Shown here: one piece after another, positions 49,285 through 60,936 of the stretch
Numbering within the stretch: the stretch's first letter is position 1
Layout: every line of letters starts with the position of its first letter
Assembly (NCBI RefSeq): GCF_000003855.2
Contig: NW_003101682.1
Location: forward strand, 7,819,551 to 7,883,550
Source of the DNA: Blastomyces gilchristii SLH14081
Taxonomy: Eukaryota > Ascomycota > Eurotiomycetes > Onygenales > Ajellomycetaceae
Length of the DNA: 64,000 bases
Reading direction: 5' to 3'
Program-made: the position numbers and the translations under genes
The notes under the pieces: model-generated
Told to the model about the DNA's origin: nothing
What the model saw: the letters and a program-made list of their open reading frames with translations, nothing else
Database searches by the model: none

Positions 49285-49790
49285 TAGACTGACCGTGTGA
49301 CCGTGTCTGGGACCAGGACCAGATTTTTTGATAGTCTCATTACCAATTCGACTGATCTCATTACACAGTTTTAACATTAGATAGTAGTCTCATACTGTCT
49401 CAGTGAGACTTACTGTCTACTCTTGTCACATTTTCCAAATGAGACCATGATTTCCACTTCTCAATTTAAATTATTTTTATTGCTTTAAATGACTTTAAAT
49501 CTCATTTGAGTGTTACCAAAAATTGTTACTTTTTAAAAAATTAAAAATAGTCTAAAAGAAACCTTAAAATGTCTAAAAATAGTAACTTTATATCAAGAAT
49601 GGGACTAAATGGGATCAAATGAGACCACTTTCTCATTTTTTTCAAGTCATGGTTTCATTTTTAAGATCTGATATATAGTCACTTTACATGTTTTTTTGAT
49701 AGCCAGTCCCAGCGGATTCACGCCAAGAAATGTATGAGACCAGATCAAATGGGACCAAACATGAAATTCATGATCCCGGCGGCCAGTCTA
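49285..49790 (+). mobile_element. hAT-like MITE copy M8
   Basis: It is 506 bases with the exact target duplication gtagagac (49277-49284 and 49791-49798). It interrupts the reverse transcriptase of Copia-L. The same site in Copia-R, gtctctac at 59805-59812, is empty. It is one of the two least mutated copies, keeping several GGGACC motifs. Confidence 0.96.
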
Positions 49791-50608
49791 GTAGAGACAG
49801 ATATCATTTATATAGATAATTATATAGATCTGTCTTTCATCATGAATAAATAGTTCAGTATTATAGAGACTGACATGAAAGTCTGAGTGTAATAGCATCT
49901 TTCACAGCTTCTCATATTATAAGAGTGCTGCTTGCTTAAGACTGTAGAGTTTCTGCATTAACTCACACACAAGATCATCATAGTCTTTGCAGAATTCTGT
50001 GAGTTAATTCATATATATCTGTTCATCAGCAGATAGTTGAGTGTTTAAAAAAGCAGTCATCATATCAATCTGCAGAATATATCATCTCTGAGATACTGAG
50101 ATCATCATAAGAGCTTGTAAGATGAATGCAGAGACAACAGATGCAAAGATTCTTGAGTAATTAACTTTCTTTTATTAATGATTTTCACAGACAACTCAGC
50201 AAGTCTTATAGCAGATAACATCACTTATATTATTACACTTTTTATCAAATACTCATTGATCATGAAGAACACTCATTTGTGATGTTCTCTTAATCAGTTA
50301 TCAGATTCCTATCTATTTCAAATAGTTGATCTCTTTAATACAGGTCTTATAATAATATTTTCATTTCATGAAAGCTTTGACATGTGTGAGATTTTTCAGA
50401 ATCAAAAGTACAGTGATCTCAGAATCAGTGAGTAGATCTTTAAGACTGTCTCTCACTGAAGATTCTCTCACTGTAGTGATATCTCTTGTAGATGTCAGAG
50501 AATCATTCAATTTAACTGTGAATTCTGAGAAGTTCAGTGTATTCTTCACTAAAAAGATAGATATTCTCACAGAGATTTCATAGTCAATTCATCAATTATT
50601 AGTGAGTA

Positions 50609-51114
50609 TAGACTGACCGTGTGACCGTGTCTGAGACCAGGACCAGATTTTTTGATAGTCTCATTATCAATTCAACTGATCCCATTACACAGTTTTAACA
50701 TTAGATAGTAGTCTCATACTGTCTCAGTGGGACTTACTGTCTACTCTTGTCACATTTTCCAAATGGGACCATGATTTCCACTTCTTAATTTAAATTATTT
50801 TTATTGCTTTAAATGACTTTAAATCTCATTTGAGTGTTATCAAAAAGCATTACTTTTTAAAAAATTAAAAATAGTCTAAAAAAAACCTTAAAATATCTAA
50901 AAATAGTAACTTTATGTCAAGAATGGGACTAAATGGGACCAAATGGGACCACTTTCTCATTTTTTTCAAGTCATGGTTCCATTTTAAGATCTGATATATA
51001 GTCACTTTACATGTTTTTTTGATAGCCAGTCCCAGCGGGATTCACGCCAAGAAATGTATGGGACCAGATCAAATGAGATCAAACGTGAAATTCATGGTCC
51101 CGGCGGCCAGTCTA
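50609..51114 (+). mobile_element. hAT-like MITE copy M9 (least mutated)
   Basis: It is 506 bases with the exact target duplication agtgagta (50601-50608 and 51115-51122). The empty site in Copia-R is tactcact at 58995-59002. Its terminal and subterminal GGGACC/GGTCCC motifs are largely intact, and it serves here as the reference for reading mutations in the other copies. Confidence 0.96.
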
Positions 51115-54100
51115 AGTGAGTATGAGAAATAATGAACACTCAGATCAGATTTTCTCATCAATGAATAGATCATCTATTAATAAATCAGAAATCACTGTAA
51201 TCTCTTGACAGACTGCAGTGAGTAGATCTGATGTCACTGAAGAAATCATCACAGCCGCTTTACAGACTGTATTAAGTAGAATCTTCAGATTATATAAAGT
51301 AGTTAGTATCAATGAATCAGTAAGATGAAGATTCTTCTGAAAGACAATGTCTTTTAATATGTATAAACACTCATTGAAGAGATTCATCAATCTGTAATTA
51401 ATAAAATTATCATATTTCATAAAAATCAACTCTTTGAAATGGAAAGTCATCTTATTGATGAGCTTGAAGACTATCTTCAAGAATACTTTACAATCTCATC
51501 AGCAAATGCTCTGTGCAGAAGATAGAGCTTCAAGTCAGATCTCATATAATGTAATCAGCTTTGTATTTTCAGAGTCCTCATACAATATTATTGAGGTTGA
51601 TATAAGATTAAGCAGCTCTATGACTGTAATAACTGTCTCATCTCACATCTTCTCTGAAGCTGAAGAGTTTATTAATAGTGATGAGAACTTCTCAATAATC
51701 AAATCAATTGATTATTTAAATACTTCATCTTACTGTAAAGTATGAGAGAGAGTCAGCTCTCATTTTATATCTTTACTAAGTATATATACTGTGACTGCAT
51801 TTAAATTCAATTCTTCACAGTCTGAGTGAATGATTGCAATACTATGTCTCAGCAGATTCTTGATAAATTGATTGAAGATCTGTAGATATCTCAACATCTC
51901 ATTCTTGTGTTTCAATAGAAATATTCATCTTATTCAGATAGTATTATCTATTATCATCATTGCAAGCTTCTTATCAGTGTAAGATAATATATCATTTTCA
52001 GTTCTAAGAATCTCATCATTACTGAATATATTCACTCAAATCTTCAAGATCTTGCAAGTGACATAATGTGATGCGAAATTCTTGTAGAAAGTGTGTTTCT
52101 ATTTAACCTTAATATAAGTAATACAGAATGATAATTTCTTCAGACTGATAATAGTAATATCAAATCATAAGTCTCTGATCATTTTTAATATACTATTTTC
52201 ACTAATATAATCAAGTTGATAATGTTACTTATCTATCAGAAGCTGTTTCAGAAGAACTGCAGATAATTGAGATGAAGATGAGATAATAAAGAAATCAGTA
52301 TCTGAATTCTTAGAGTTGATTAACTGTTCAATCTTCTTACAGCTGAAAGATCTCAAAGACTCAGCACTCAGATTGTAATCTATTGAGATTATCTTTGATT
52401 TTGAAACAGTCACATATGTCACTGCTTCATACATTGAGTCATTCATTATCTCATAAAATGTCAGTGAGCTGTCAGATAGAATATAAATATTATTATAAGA
52501 CAGATTAATGTAGAAGATATCACTGTTGATAGATAATAGAAACTCAAAGTAGTTTTCAGCATTAACTTGTATATCACAGTGAATATAGCTCTGATGTTTC
52601 ATAAGCTCAGCAGAGATCAGATTTGTAAATACTTCTGATATATAGTATATATGATTGAATTCTATCAATCTTTCACTTACTGAGATGAATGCAGTGCTGA
52701 CACTCTGAACCTTTATAATAGTCTTATTAATCACTTAAACTGTTGAATCATTGATTGCTATAAGTTCTGAAAATTGTAATTTATCACTCACTATGTGGCA
52801 TTCAGTGTCACTATCTCATATAGTGAGGAAATCCTTGTGAGATTTTATGAAACAGGCTGATATATTAATAATCTCTGTGAGATTTGTTATCTGATAGATC
52901 TCTGATTCATCTGTAATAAATAGTTGAGTTCTACTCTCACTATTATTCTTTTTCTTCTTTTTCTTAAATTTCTTTATTCTCACAGTATTATTTATTCTTC
53001 AATTATTCAGAGTACTATCTGAATTAATCAATTAACAGATATTAAAGTGAGATCTCTCACATTCAGAATATGTAGATGAATTTTCTGATCTCTGATAATT
53101 TCAGAAGCCTTCTTGTGAACTGTTATAATTACATTCAGTACAGCCTTCACAGGCTGAATTCAATGTATTGTTATTAGAATTGATAGATGTAGTAGTTATT
53201 ATAGCTGTTATAGCAGTGTTAACTGCAGAATCTGTATTCTGTAGATTCTTTTTATCTTTTAAAGAATTAAGTTATAAACAGATCTTCTTCATGAGAAGAT
53301 TAATATTCAATATCACAGCTGTGAATTTGAAATCCTGTATCTTCTCTATCTTCTTCTGAACATAATTTCTTCAATTGTTGAGTAGAACTGAGTAGAAGAT
53401 ATTAAATATTTACATATCTAAAGAGAAAGTATTCAACATCTCTAATTTTATAATAACAGACTGAAACTTATCAAAGAATATGTGTAGATTGATGACCTGT
53501 ATGTTATCAAGAGATATGAATTTCAGAACTGTCTCACAGTATAACTATGTTTTAAGAACAGAGTATTTCTATTCAATTGCATTTCATAGAGTATAAGTAA
53601 TCTGATTTTCATCATATTTGAAGAAACATGATCTGACACCTGCATTCAAGAAGTTCAAGATAAATGTGTAGAGTCATCAGTTTCTGATGTCTCAGAATGA
53701 TACTTATTTATCATCTCTTTATAGAGAGTTCTGAGTCTGTTATTTCTCTATCATATATTAACACTGTGCATCAATCAGTTTCAATTTCATGAAGATGCTT
53801 CATGTGATGTAATTGAATGTATCAGTTAGACTGTTTAATCTCACAGTATTCTTGACATCTTTCTTGAATTGAGAGATTATCTTGTCAATACAGCTATTCA
53901 GTTTATAAAGATTGAATTCTAATCTTTCACTGAGATTAGAATTTCATGTGACTGTATAGACTGTTAATATAGTGATAGAATGATTATTAACATTCTGTGA
54001 TCAATCTGTAGAGAATCTCTGTTGATGAAGTTTTTTCAGTTGTAGTTCAAGTTCTAGAACTCTTCACTTCTTCTTCTTCATCTCAAATATCATCTTGAGA

Positions 54101-54505
54101 TGCTTCATCTGTTGATCTGATATTATCTTGTCTGAACAGTAGACATCTGAGTGTTCATTATTCTCATTAAGAGAATCAGCTTTATCAAGCTGTTGAGTAG
54201 ATCAGAGAGCCAGTCTGACTGTGTCAGAAGCTGTATTTAAACCAGCTTCAAATCAAGAGAATGTTTCAGAGTGTTCATCAATGAAGCTTTCAAAGGCTTC
54301 AGAAGAATGTTCACTGACAGAGTATAAGTGTAAAGAATCATCATCATCAACTGCAACTGACTCAGTGAAAAGAATATAAGATTATAAATATGTATGTAAG
54401 CAGAATCATGTTGAATCCGCCATCTTAATATTTGTTTATTGAATTCTTGCCAATATTGTTCTCTTTTTCTTACTTTTTTACAAATGTGATGTGTTTTCTG
54501 CAAGC

Positions 54506-54536
<31 letters not shown>

Positions 54537-54762
54537 GTGAGCAGTAGTATTATTGATCATCAAGATCTCAAACACATTAATACTGATAGAATAAGACAAT
54601 TTTAACTTCTGATAAGTGTATTGAATGAAGCAGTAGTTCAAATAATGATTATATTGACAAGAAATCCCGAATTGACAGTGATTTTGCACAAAACAGATCT
54701 CATAACCTGTGAGAGGTGTAAAGCTTGTGTGATTGAAAGGTTGCTAGCTTGTGAAAAGTTAT

Positions 54763-55186
54763 TGTTAGGAGTTCCGCGGTTGATCGGCCCTTCTATCAGC
54801 AGGCGCTGATGATGATCAAGCTCTTTTGCCCCAGTAGTCTACAGGTTATGAGACTGTTAAGTGTGAGCCCCGCTGTGATCAACATGCATGAGTTCAATCT
54901 CAGAATGAACTTAAAAATTCCTAATAAATACTCTGAACATTTTAACAGTGTTAAGAGACATCTCAGAAGTGTGCTCTAGAAGTCTCATAAGTTCTAGAAC
55001 TGAGTGATCCAGTCCATTATTAAAAAGGAGCCATTGTGAGAAGATCACTGAAGAGAGTCACTGAGGAAAAGTACTGTACTCTGTGATAGCTGGTCTGAGG
55101 GGGGGTGTTGAGAGTCCCGCGGTTGGTCGGCTCTTCTACCAGCAGGCGCTGGTGGTGATCGAGCTCTTTTGCCTCAGTAGCCTACA
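54763..55186 (+). mobile_element. TRIM (miniature LTR retrotransposon) inside the Copia-L LTR
   Basis: This 424-base element has 81-base terminal direct repeats (54763-54843 and 55106-55186), each TG...CA. It is flanked by the 5-base target duplication gttat (54758-54762 and 55187-55191). The internal 262 bases start with ggttatgagactg, a primer-binding site also found right after the Copia-R 5' LTR, and end with a seven-G polypurine tract (55099-55105). There is no coding capacity. The LTRs keep many CpGs, the 3' one more than the 5' one. Confidence 0.93.
54844..54856 (+). promoter_or_regulatory. TRIM primer-binding site
   Basis: The sequence ggttatgagactg immediately follows the 5' LTR. 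Its complement (CTCATAACC) resembles the anticodon loop of a Met tRNA with anticodon CAT, the half-tRNA priming known for Drosophila copia. The first 11 bases are identical to the Copia-R site at 55414. Confidence 0.65.
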
Positions 55187-55248
55187 GTTATATGATGGAA
55201 GGATTAGTAAGCCAGATCACGTGACCTGACAGTTATATAATTAGTTTA

Positions 55249-55317
55249 ATCAGAGTTATACAGACTACAGAGTCAGCTGTTCAATCTCATCTAAATTTAA
55301 AGAAGTACACATGATAT
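55249..55317 (-). repeat. Helitron 5'-region relic, left part
   Basis: The sequence matches in reverse the Helitron segment around 37865-37940 (blocks agagtcagctgtt and atttaaagaagtacacatgatat). It continues on the other side of Copia-R at 61033, so Copia-R inserted into this relic. It is also the host of MITE M10's right target copy. Confidence 0.72.
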
Positions 55318-55413
55318 TGTCAGGTCACGTGATCTGGCTTACTAATCCTTCCACCATATAACTTCCCACAAAGCTAGCAACCTTTCAATCACACAAGCTT
55401 TACACCTTTCACA
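55318..55413 (+). repeat. 5' LTR of Copia-R
   Basis: It is a 96-base LTR of TGTCAGG...TTTCACA and is directly followed by the primer-binding site. It differs from the 3' LTR at few positions, mainly transitions. Confidence 0.92.
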
Positions 55414-55689
55414 GGTTATGAGACCTGTTTTGTGCAAAATCACTGCCAATTCGGGATTTCTTGTCAATATACTCATTATTTGAACTACTGCTTCATTTGA
55501 TATGCTCTTCAGAAGTTAAAATCATCTTATTCTATTAGTATTGATGCATTTGAGATCTTGATGATCAATAATACTACTGCTCACTTAAAAAAGAGACTTG
55601 CAGAAAACACATCACATTTGCAAAAAAGCAAGAAAAAGAGAATGATATTAGCAAGAATTCAATAAATAAATATCAAGAATTCAATAAAT

Positions 55690-58600
55690 GAATATTAAGA
55701 TGGCGGATTCAATATAATCTCACTCACATACACATTCACAATCTCGTGTCCTTTTCACTGAATCAGTTGCAATTGATAATGATAATAATTCTTTACACTT
55801 ATACTCTGCCAGTGAACATTCTTCTGAAGCCTTTGAAAGCTTCATTGAAGAACACCTCACAACACTCTCTTAATTCAAAGCTGGTTTGAATACAGCTTCT
55901 GACACAGTCAGGCCGGCTTCTCAATCTACTCAACAGCTTAATGCTGGTTCTCTTGATAAGAATAATGAACACTCAGATGTCTACTGTTCAGACAAGGCAA
56001 TATCAGACCAACAGATGAAGTATCTCAAGATAATGCTTGAGATGAACAAGGGAAAGTAAAGAGTCTTAGAACTTGAACTACAACTGAAAAAACTTCATCA
56101 ACAGAGATTCTCATTCTCTACAGATCAATTACAAGATATCAACAATCATTCTGCTATCACATCAACAGTCTGTACAGCCACATGAAATCCTAATCTCAGT
56201 GAAAGATTGAAATTCAATCTTTATGAACTGAATAGTCATGTTGACAAGACAATCTCCCAATTCAAGAAAGATATCAAGAATACTGTGAGATCAAACAGTC
56301 TAACTGATACATTCAATTACATCACATGAAGCATCTTCATGAAATTGAAACTGGTTAATGCACAGTGTTGATATATAATAGAGAAATGACAGACTCAGAA
56401 CCCTCTATAAAAAGATGATGAATAAGCACTATTCTGAGACATCAGAAACCAGTGGCTCTACACATTCATCTCAAACTTCTTGAATGCAGGTGTCAGACCA
56501 TGTTTCTCCAAGTATGATGAAAATTGAATCACTTATACTCTATGAAATGCGATTGAACAGGAATACTCTGTCCTCAAAACACAGTTACATCATGAGACAG
56601 TTCTGGAATTCATGTCTCTTGATAACATATAGATCATCAATCTACACACATTCTTTGATAAGTTTCAGTCTGCTATCATGAAATTAAAGATGTTGAATGC
56701 TTCTCTCTCAGATGCATGAATATTTGATACCTTCTACTCAGTTCTACTCAACAATTGGAGAAATTATGTTCAGAAGAAGATAGAGAAGATACAGGATTTC
56801 AAATCCACAGCTGTGATATTGAATGTTGATCTTCTTATAGAGAAAATCCATTCACAGCTTGATTCTTCAAAAGATAAAAAGAATCTGCAGAATATAGATT
56901 CTGCAGTCAACACAGCTATGACAGCTACAACAGTCACAATGACTATCAACAATACATTGAATTCAGCTCATGAAGGCTGTACTGAACATGGTTATAGTAG
57001 TACTCAAGAGAGCTCCCGAAATCATCAGAGATCAGGAAATTCATCTATCTATTCTGAATGTGAGAGATCTCACTTTGACATCTGTTGATTGATCAATTCA
57101 GACAGTGCTTCAGATAATTGAAAGATAAACAATGCTATGAGAATAAAGAAATTCAAGAAAAAGAAGAAAAAGAACAATAGTGAAGATAGAACTTAACTAT
57201 TCATTACAGATGAATCAGACATCTATCAGATAACAAACCTCACAGAGATTATCAATGTGTCAGCCTGTTTCATGAAACCTCATAAGAATTCCCTCACTAT
57301 ATGAGATAGTGGCATCAGATGCCACATAGTGAGTGATAGATCATGATTTTCAGAACTTATAGCAATCAATGATTCAACAGTTCAAGTGATTAATAAGGTC
57401 ATTATGAAGGTTCAGAGTGTCAGCACTGTATTCATCTCAGTAAATGAAAGATTGATAGAATTCAATCATGTATACTACATGCCAGAACTATTCACAAATC
57501 TGATCTTCACTGAGCTTATGAAACATCAGAGCTATATTCACCATAATATGCAAGTTGATACTGGGAATTACTTTGAGTTTCTATCATCTATCAACAGTGA
57601 TATCTTCTACACCAATCTATCTCACAATAATATTTACATTCTATCTGACAGCTCACTGACATTTCATGAAATAATGAATGACTCAATGTATGAAGCAGTG
57701 ACATATGTGGCTGTTCTGAAACCAAAGACAATCTCAACAGATTATGATTCAAATGCAGAGTCTTTGAGATCTTTCAGCTGTGAGAAGGTTGAACAGTTAA
57801 TCAACTCTAAGAATTCAGATACTGATTTCTTTATTATCTTATCTTCATCTTGATTATCTGCAGTCCTTCTGAAACAGCTTTCAATAGATGAGTGACATTA
57901 TTGACTTGGTCATATCAGCAAAAATAGTATATTAAAAATGACCAGAGACCCGTGATTTGATATTATCATTATCAGCCTGAAGAAATTATCATTCTGTGTC
58001 ACATGTATTAAGTCTAAACAGAAACACACTTTCTACAAGAATTTCACATCACATCATGCCATCTGCAAGGCCTTGAAGATTTGAGTAGATATATTCAGTG
58101 ATGATGAGACTCTTGAAACTGAGAATAATATATCATCTTACACTGGCAAGAAGCTTGCAATGATAATAACAGATGATATCACTCATATGAGATGAATATT
58201 TCTATTGAAACACAAGGATGAGATATTGAGATATCTACAGATCTTCAATCAATTCATCAAGAATCTGCTGAGATATGACATTGCAATCATTCACTCAGAT
58301 CATGAAGAATTGAATTCAAATGCAGCCATGACATATATACTCAGTGAAGATATAAAATAAGAGTCAACTCTCTCTCATACTTCACAGTAAGATGAAGTAT
58401 CTGAATAATCAATTGATTTAATCATTGAGAAGTTCTGATAACTATTAATAGACTCTTCAGCTCTGAAAAAGATGTGAAGTGAGACAGTTATTACAGTCAC
58501 AGAGCTGCTTAACCTTATGTCAATCTCAACAATATTGTATAAGAGCTCTGAAAATACAAAGCCAATTACATTATATAAGGTCTGGCTTAAAGCTCTACTC

Positions 58601-60800
58601 TCTGCATGCGGCATTCACTGATGAGGTTGCAAAGCATTCTTGAAGATAGTTTCCAAGCTTATTAATAAGATGACTTCCTGTTTCAAAGAGTTGATTTTTA
58701 TGAGATATGATGATTTTATTAATTATAGATTGATGAACCTCTTTAACAGGCATTTATACATATTAAAAGACATCATCTTTCAGAAGAATCTTTATCTTGC
58801 TGATTTATCAATACTGATAACACACAATCTGAAGATTCTATTCAATGCAGTCTGTAAAGCAGCTGCAGTGATTTCTTCAGTGACATCAGACCTATTCACT
58901 GCAGTCTGTCAAGAGATTACAGTGATTCCTGATCAATCAATAGATAATCTGTTCATTGATGAGAAAATCTGACCTGAGTGTTCATTTTTTCTTATACTCA
59001 CTAATAATTGATGAATTGACTATGATATCTCTGTGAGAATATCTACCTTTTTAGTGCAGAATACACTGAACTTCTCAGAACTCACAGTTGAATCAGATAA
59101 TTCTCTGATATCTATAAGAGATATTACTACAGTGAGAGAATCTTCAGTGAGAGACAGTCTTGAAGATCTGCTCACTAATCTCAAGATTGCTGCACTCTTG
59201 ATTCTGAAAAACCTCACACACATCAAAGCTTTCATGAAATGAAAGTATTATTACAAGACCTGTGTTAAAGAGATCAACTGTTTAAAACAGATAGAGATCT
59301 GATAACTGATTGAGAGAACATCATAAATGAGTGTCCTCTGCAGTCAATGAGTATTTGACAAAAAGTTCAATAATATGAGTGATGTTATCTACTATAAGAC
59401 CTGCTGAGTTGTCTGCAGAAATCTTTAATAGAAGAAAGTCAATTACTTAAGAATCTTTGTACTCATCATCTCTACATTCATCTCACAAGCTCTCATGACA
59501 ATCTCAGCATCTCAGGGATGATATGTTCTATAGATTGATATGATGACTGCATTTTTGAATACTCAACTGCCTGCTGATGAACAGATATATATGAATCAAC
59601 TCACAGAATTTCATAAAGATTATGATGATCTTGTGTGTGAGTTGATGCAGAAACTCTACAGTCTTAAGCAGACAGCACTCTTATAATATAAGAAGCTGTG
59701 AAAGATGCTATTATACTCAGGCTTCTGTGTCAGTCTCTATGATGCTGAACTATTTATTCACAATGAAAGACAGATCTATATAATTATCTACATGAATAAT
59801 GTCTGTCTCTACAACCTGAAAATCAAAGATCTGAACTGGGCCAAAGCTGAAATTGCTGCTAATTATGAGATCAAGAATGTAGAGGATTTCAACTGCTATC
59901 TAGAAATAAAGATTGATAGAGATTCAACTTCATTAACATTGTTCTAATCTCTCTTTATAAGGAATCTTCTGAAGAAGTTCTCAATGAATGACTGTCATTC
60001 TACATTCACTTCTATGAAGAAGAATGTCAATTTCATGAATGATGATGAGAAATCAATTGTATACACAGCAGAATTTATCCTACAGTTCTATCAATCTAGT
60101 ATCAGATCTCTACAATATCTTGCATTCAATACACATCCTGATATGAGCTTCACTGCAGAATTCCTTGAATGATTCAGCTCTCAGTCTACATCAAAGAACT
60201 GGGCTGCATACAAGCATATGCTCTGATATCTACAGGGTTCAATCAATAAGGGTATAACCTATCACAGAGGTGCTGAAATTGAACCTGTAGCATATGCAGA
60301 TGCCGATTGGGCCGGTAGGGATCCAGGATCCCGTTCAACCACCGGTTATATCATCTACATGGCAGGTGGCCCCGTTGCATGGCGGAGCTGCCAGCAAACA
60401 GGGATCTCCAAGTCATCAACAGAGGCCGAATATATTGCATCCTCCAAGGCTGCATATGAGCTTGTCTGTCTCCGAGAGCTTCTAGAAGACGCTGGCTTCA
60501 TCCCATCCCACCTCAACAATCTGGATGCTGATGATCATCTCATTCCCACCACAGTCAATGGTCTGGCTTATACAATCCATGCCGATAATAAGTCCGCCAT
60601 AGAGCTATCCTCTTCTGAAGCAATTTCACGCTGCTTGAAGCATATAGAGGTCTGTTTCCACATCCTTCAGAATCTTGTCTGCAAGAACAAGATATCTATC
60701 TGATATGTTCCATCTGCTGAGAACGCGGTGAATGGGCTTACTAAACCACTTGAAATGTTGAAATATACGCGTTGGAAGGAGATTATGAAGATGAAGGGAT
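55690..60800 (+). pseudogene. Copia-R gag-pol remnant
   Basis: Gag runs from about 55700, with a Cys/His block at about 57050-57090 (SECERSHFDIC). The protease DSG motif is at about 57309-57317, with a TGA just before it where Trp is expected. The pre-integrase and integrase region (57386-58350) has a CVTC-x-KSKQ block and ITDDITHMR. Reverse transcriptase has MMTAFLNTQLPADEQIYM at about 59540-59590 and the catalytic box YMNN in place of YVDD at about 59789-59800. RNase H (60100-60790) has ADADWAGRD, SSTEAEYIA and the HADNKSAIELS block. RNase H from about 60280 is almost unmutated and GC-balanced, unlike the rest. Confidence 0.9.
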
Positions 60801-60936
60801 AGAGGGATAAAAAATGATGTATATCATGACTGGTTTTTCATTACTTCACATTTTCCAGTCATTTTTAGTACTTGTACTTGATTTAAAGGTGAATTTTGTA
60901 TATAGCATCATGTATAGTTACTCTGGTGAGTGGGGG

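Larger units (their letters stand above)
48290..54660 (-). pseudogene. Copia-L gag-pol remnant
   Basis: Read right to left it mirrors Copia-R: gag (54660 to about 53080), a protease/pre-integrase region (the long open frame 52734-52225 lies here), integrase (about 52230-51500), a linker with open frames on both strands around 50361-50583 and 51145-51480, reverse transcriptase (about 50200-49150) and RNase H (49105-48290; SIRFLQYLTFNTHSDMSFTAGF). MITEs interrupt it at 49285-49790 and 50609-51114. A 26-base T run at 54509-54534 (poly-A in the sense strand) replaces a six-base run in Copia-R. Stops are mostly TGA. Confidence 0.85.
48055..55231 (-). mobile_element. Complete Copia (Ty1-type) retrotransposon, Copia-L
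   Basis: This minus-strand element has 95-base LTRs at 48055-48149 and at 54708-54762 joined to 55192-55231 (the latter is split by a TRIM). The 5-base target duplication gttat is at 48050-48054 and 55232-55236. Without its two MITEs and the TRIM it would be about 5.72 kb, the same as Copia-R (5,715 bases), so it is full length. It is inserted in the old MITE M10 close to that element's end. Confidence 0.92.
47051..55248 (-). mobile_element. Old inverted MITE M10, split by later insertions
   Basis: This MITE lies in reverse and is divided into 47051-47164, 47679-48054 and 55237-55248, about 502 bases in total. It is interrupted by MITE M7 and by Copia-L. Its outer flanks form an 8-base target duplication: atcagagc (47043-47050) and atcagagt (55249-55256). 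It is much more mutated than M7, as expected for the older host element. Confidence 0.88.

Noticed and set aside
50361..59242. Short ORF pairs of about 70 codons on both strands (50361-50583 and 59020-59242)
   Set aside because: They are the same linker region of the two Copia elements read on both strands. They are short, lack a separate start context and are explained as pol remnant.
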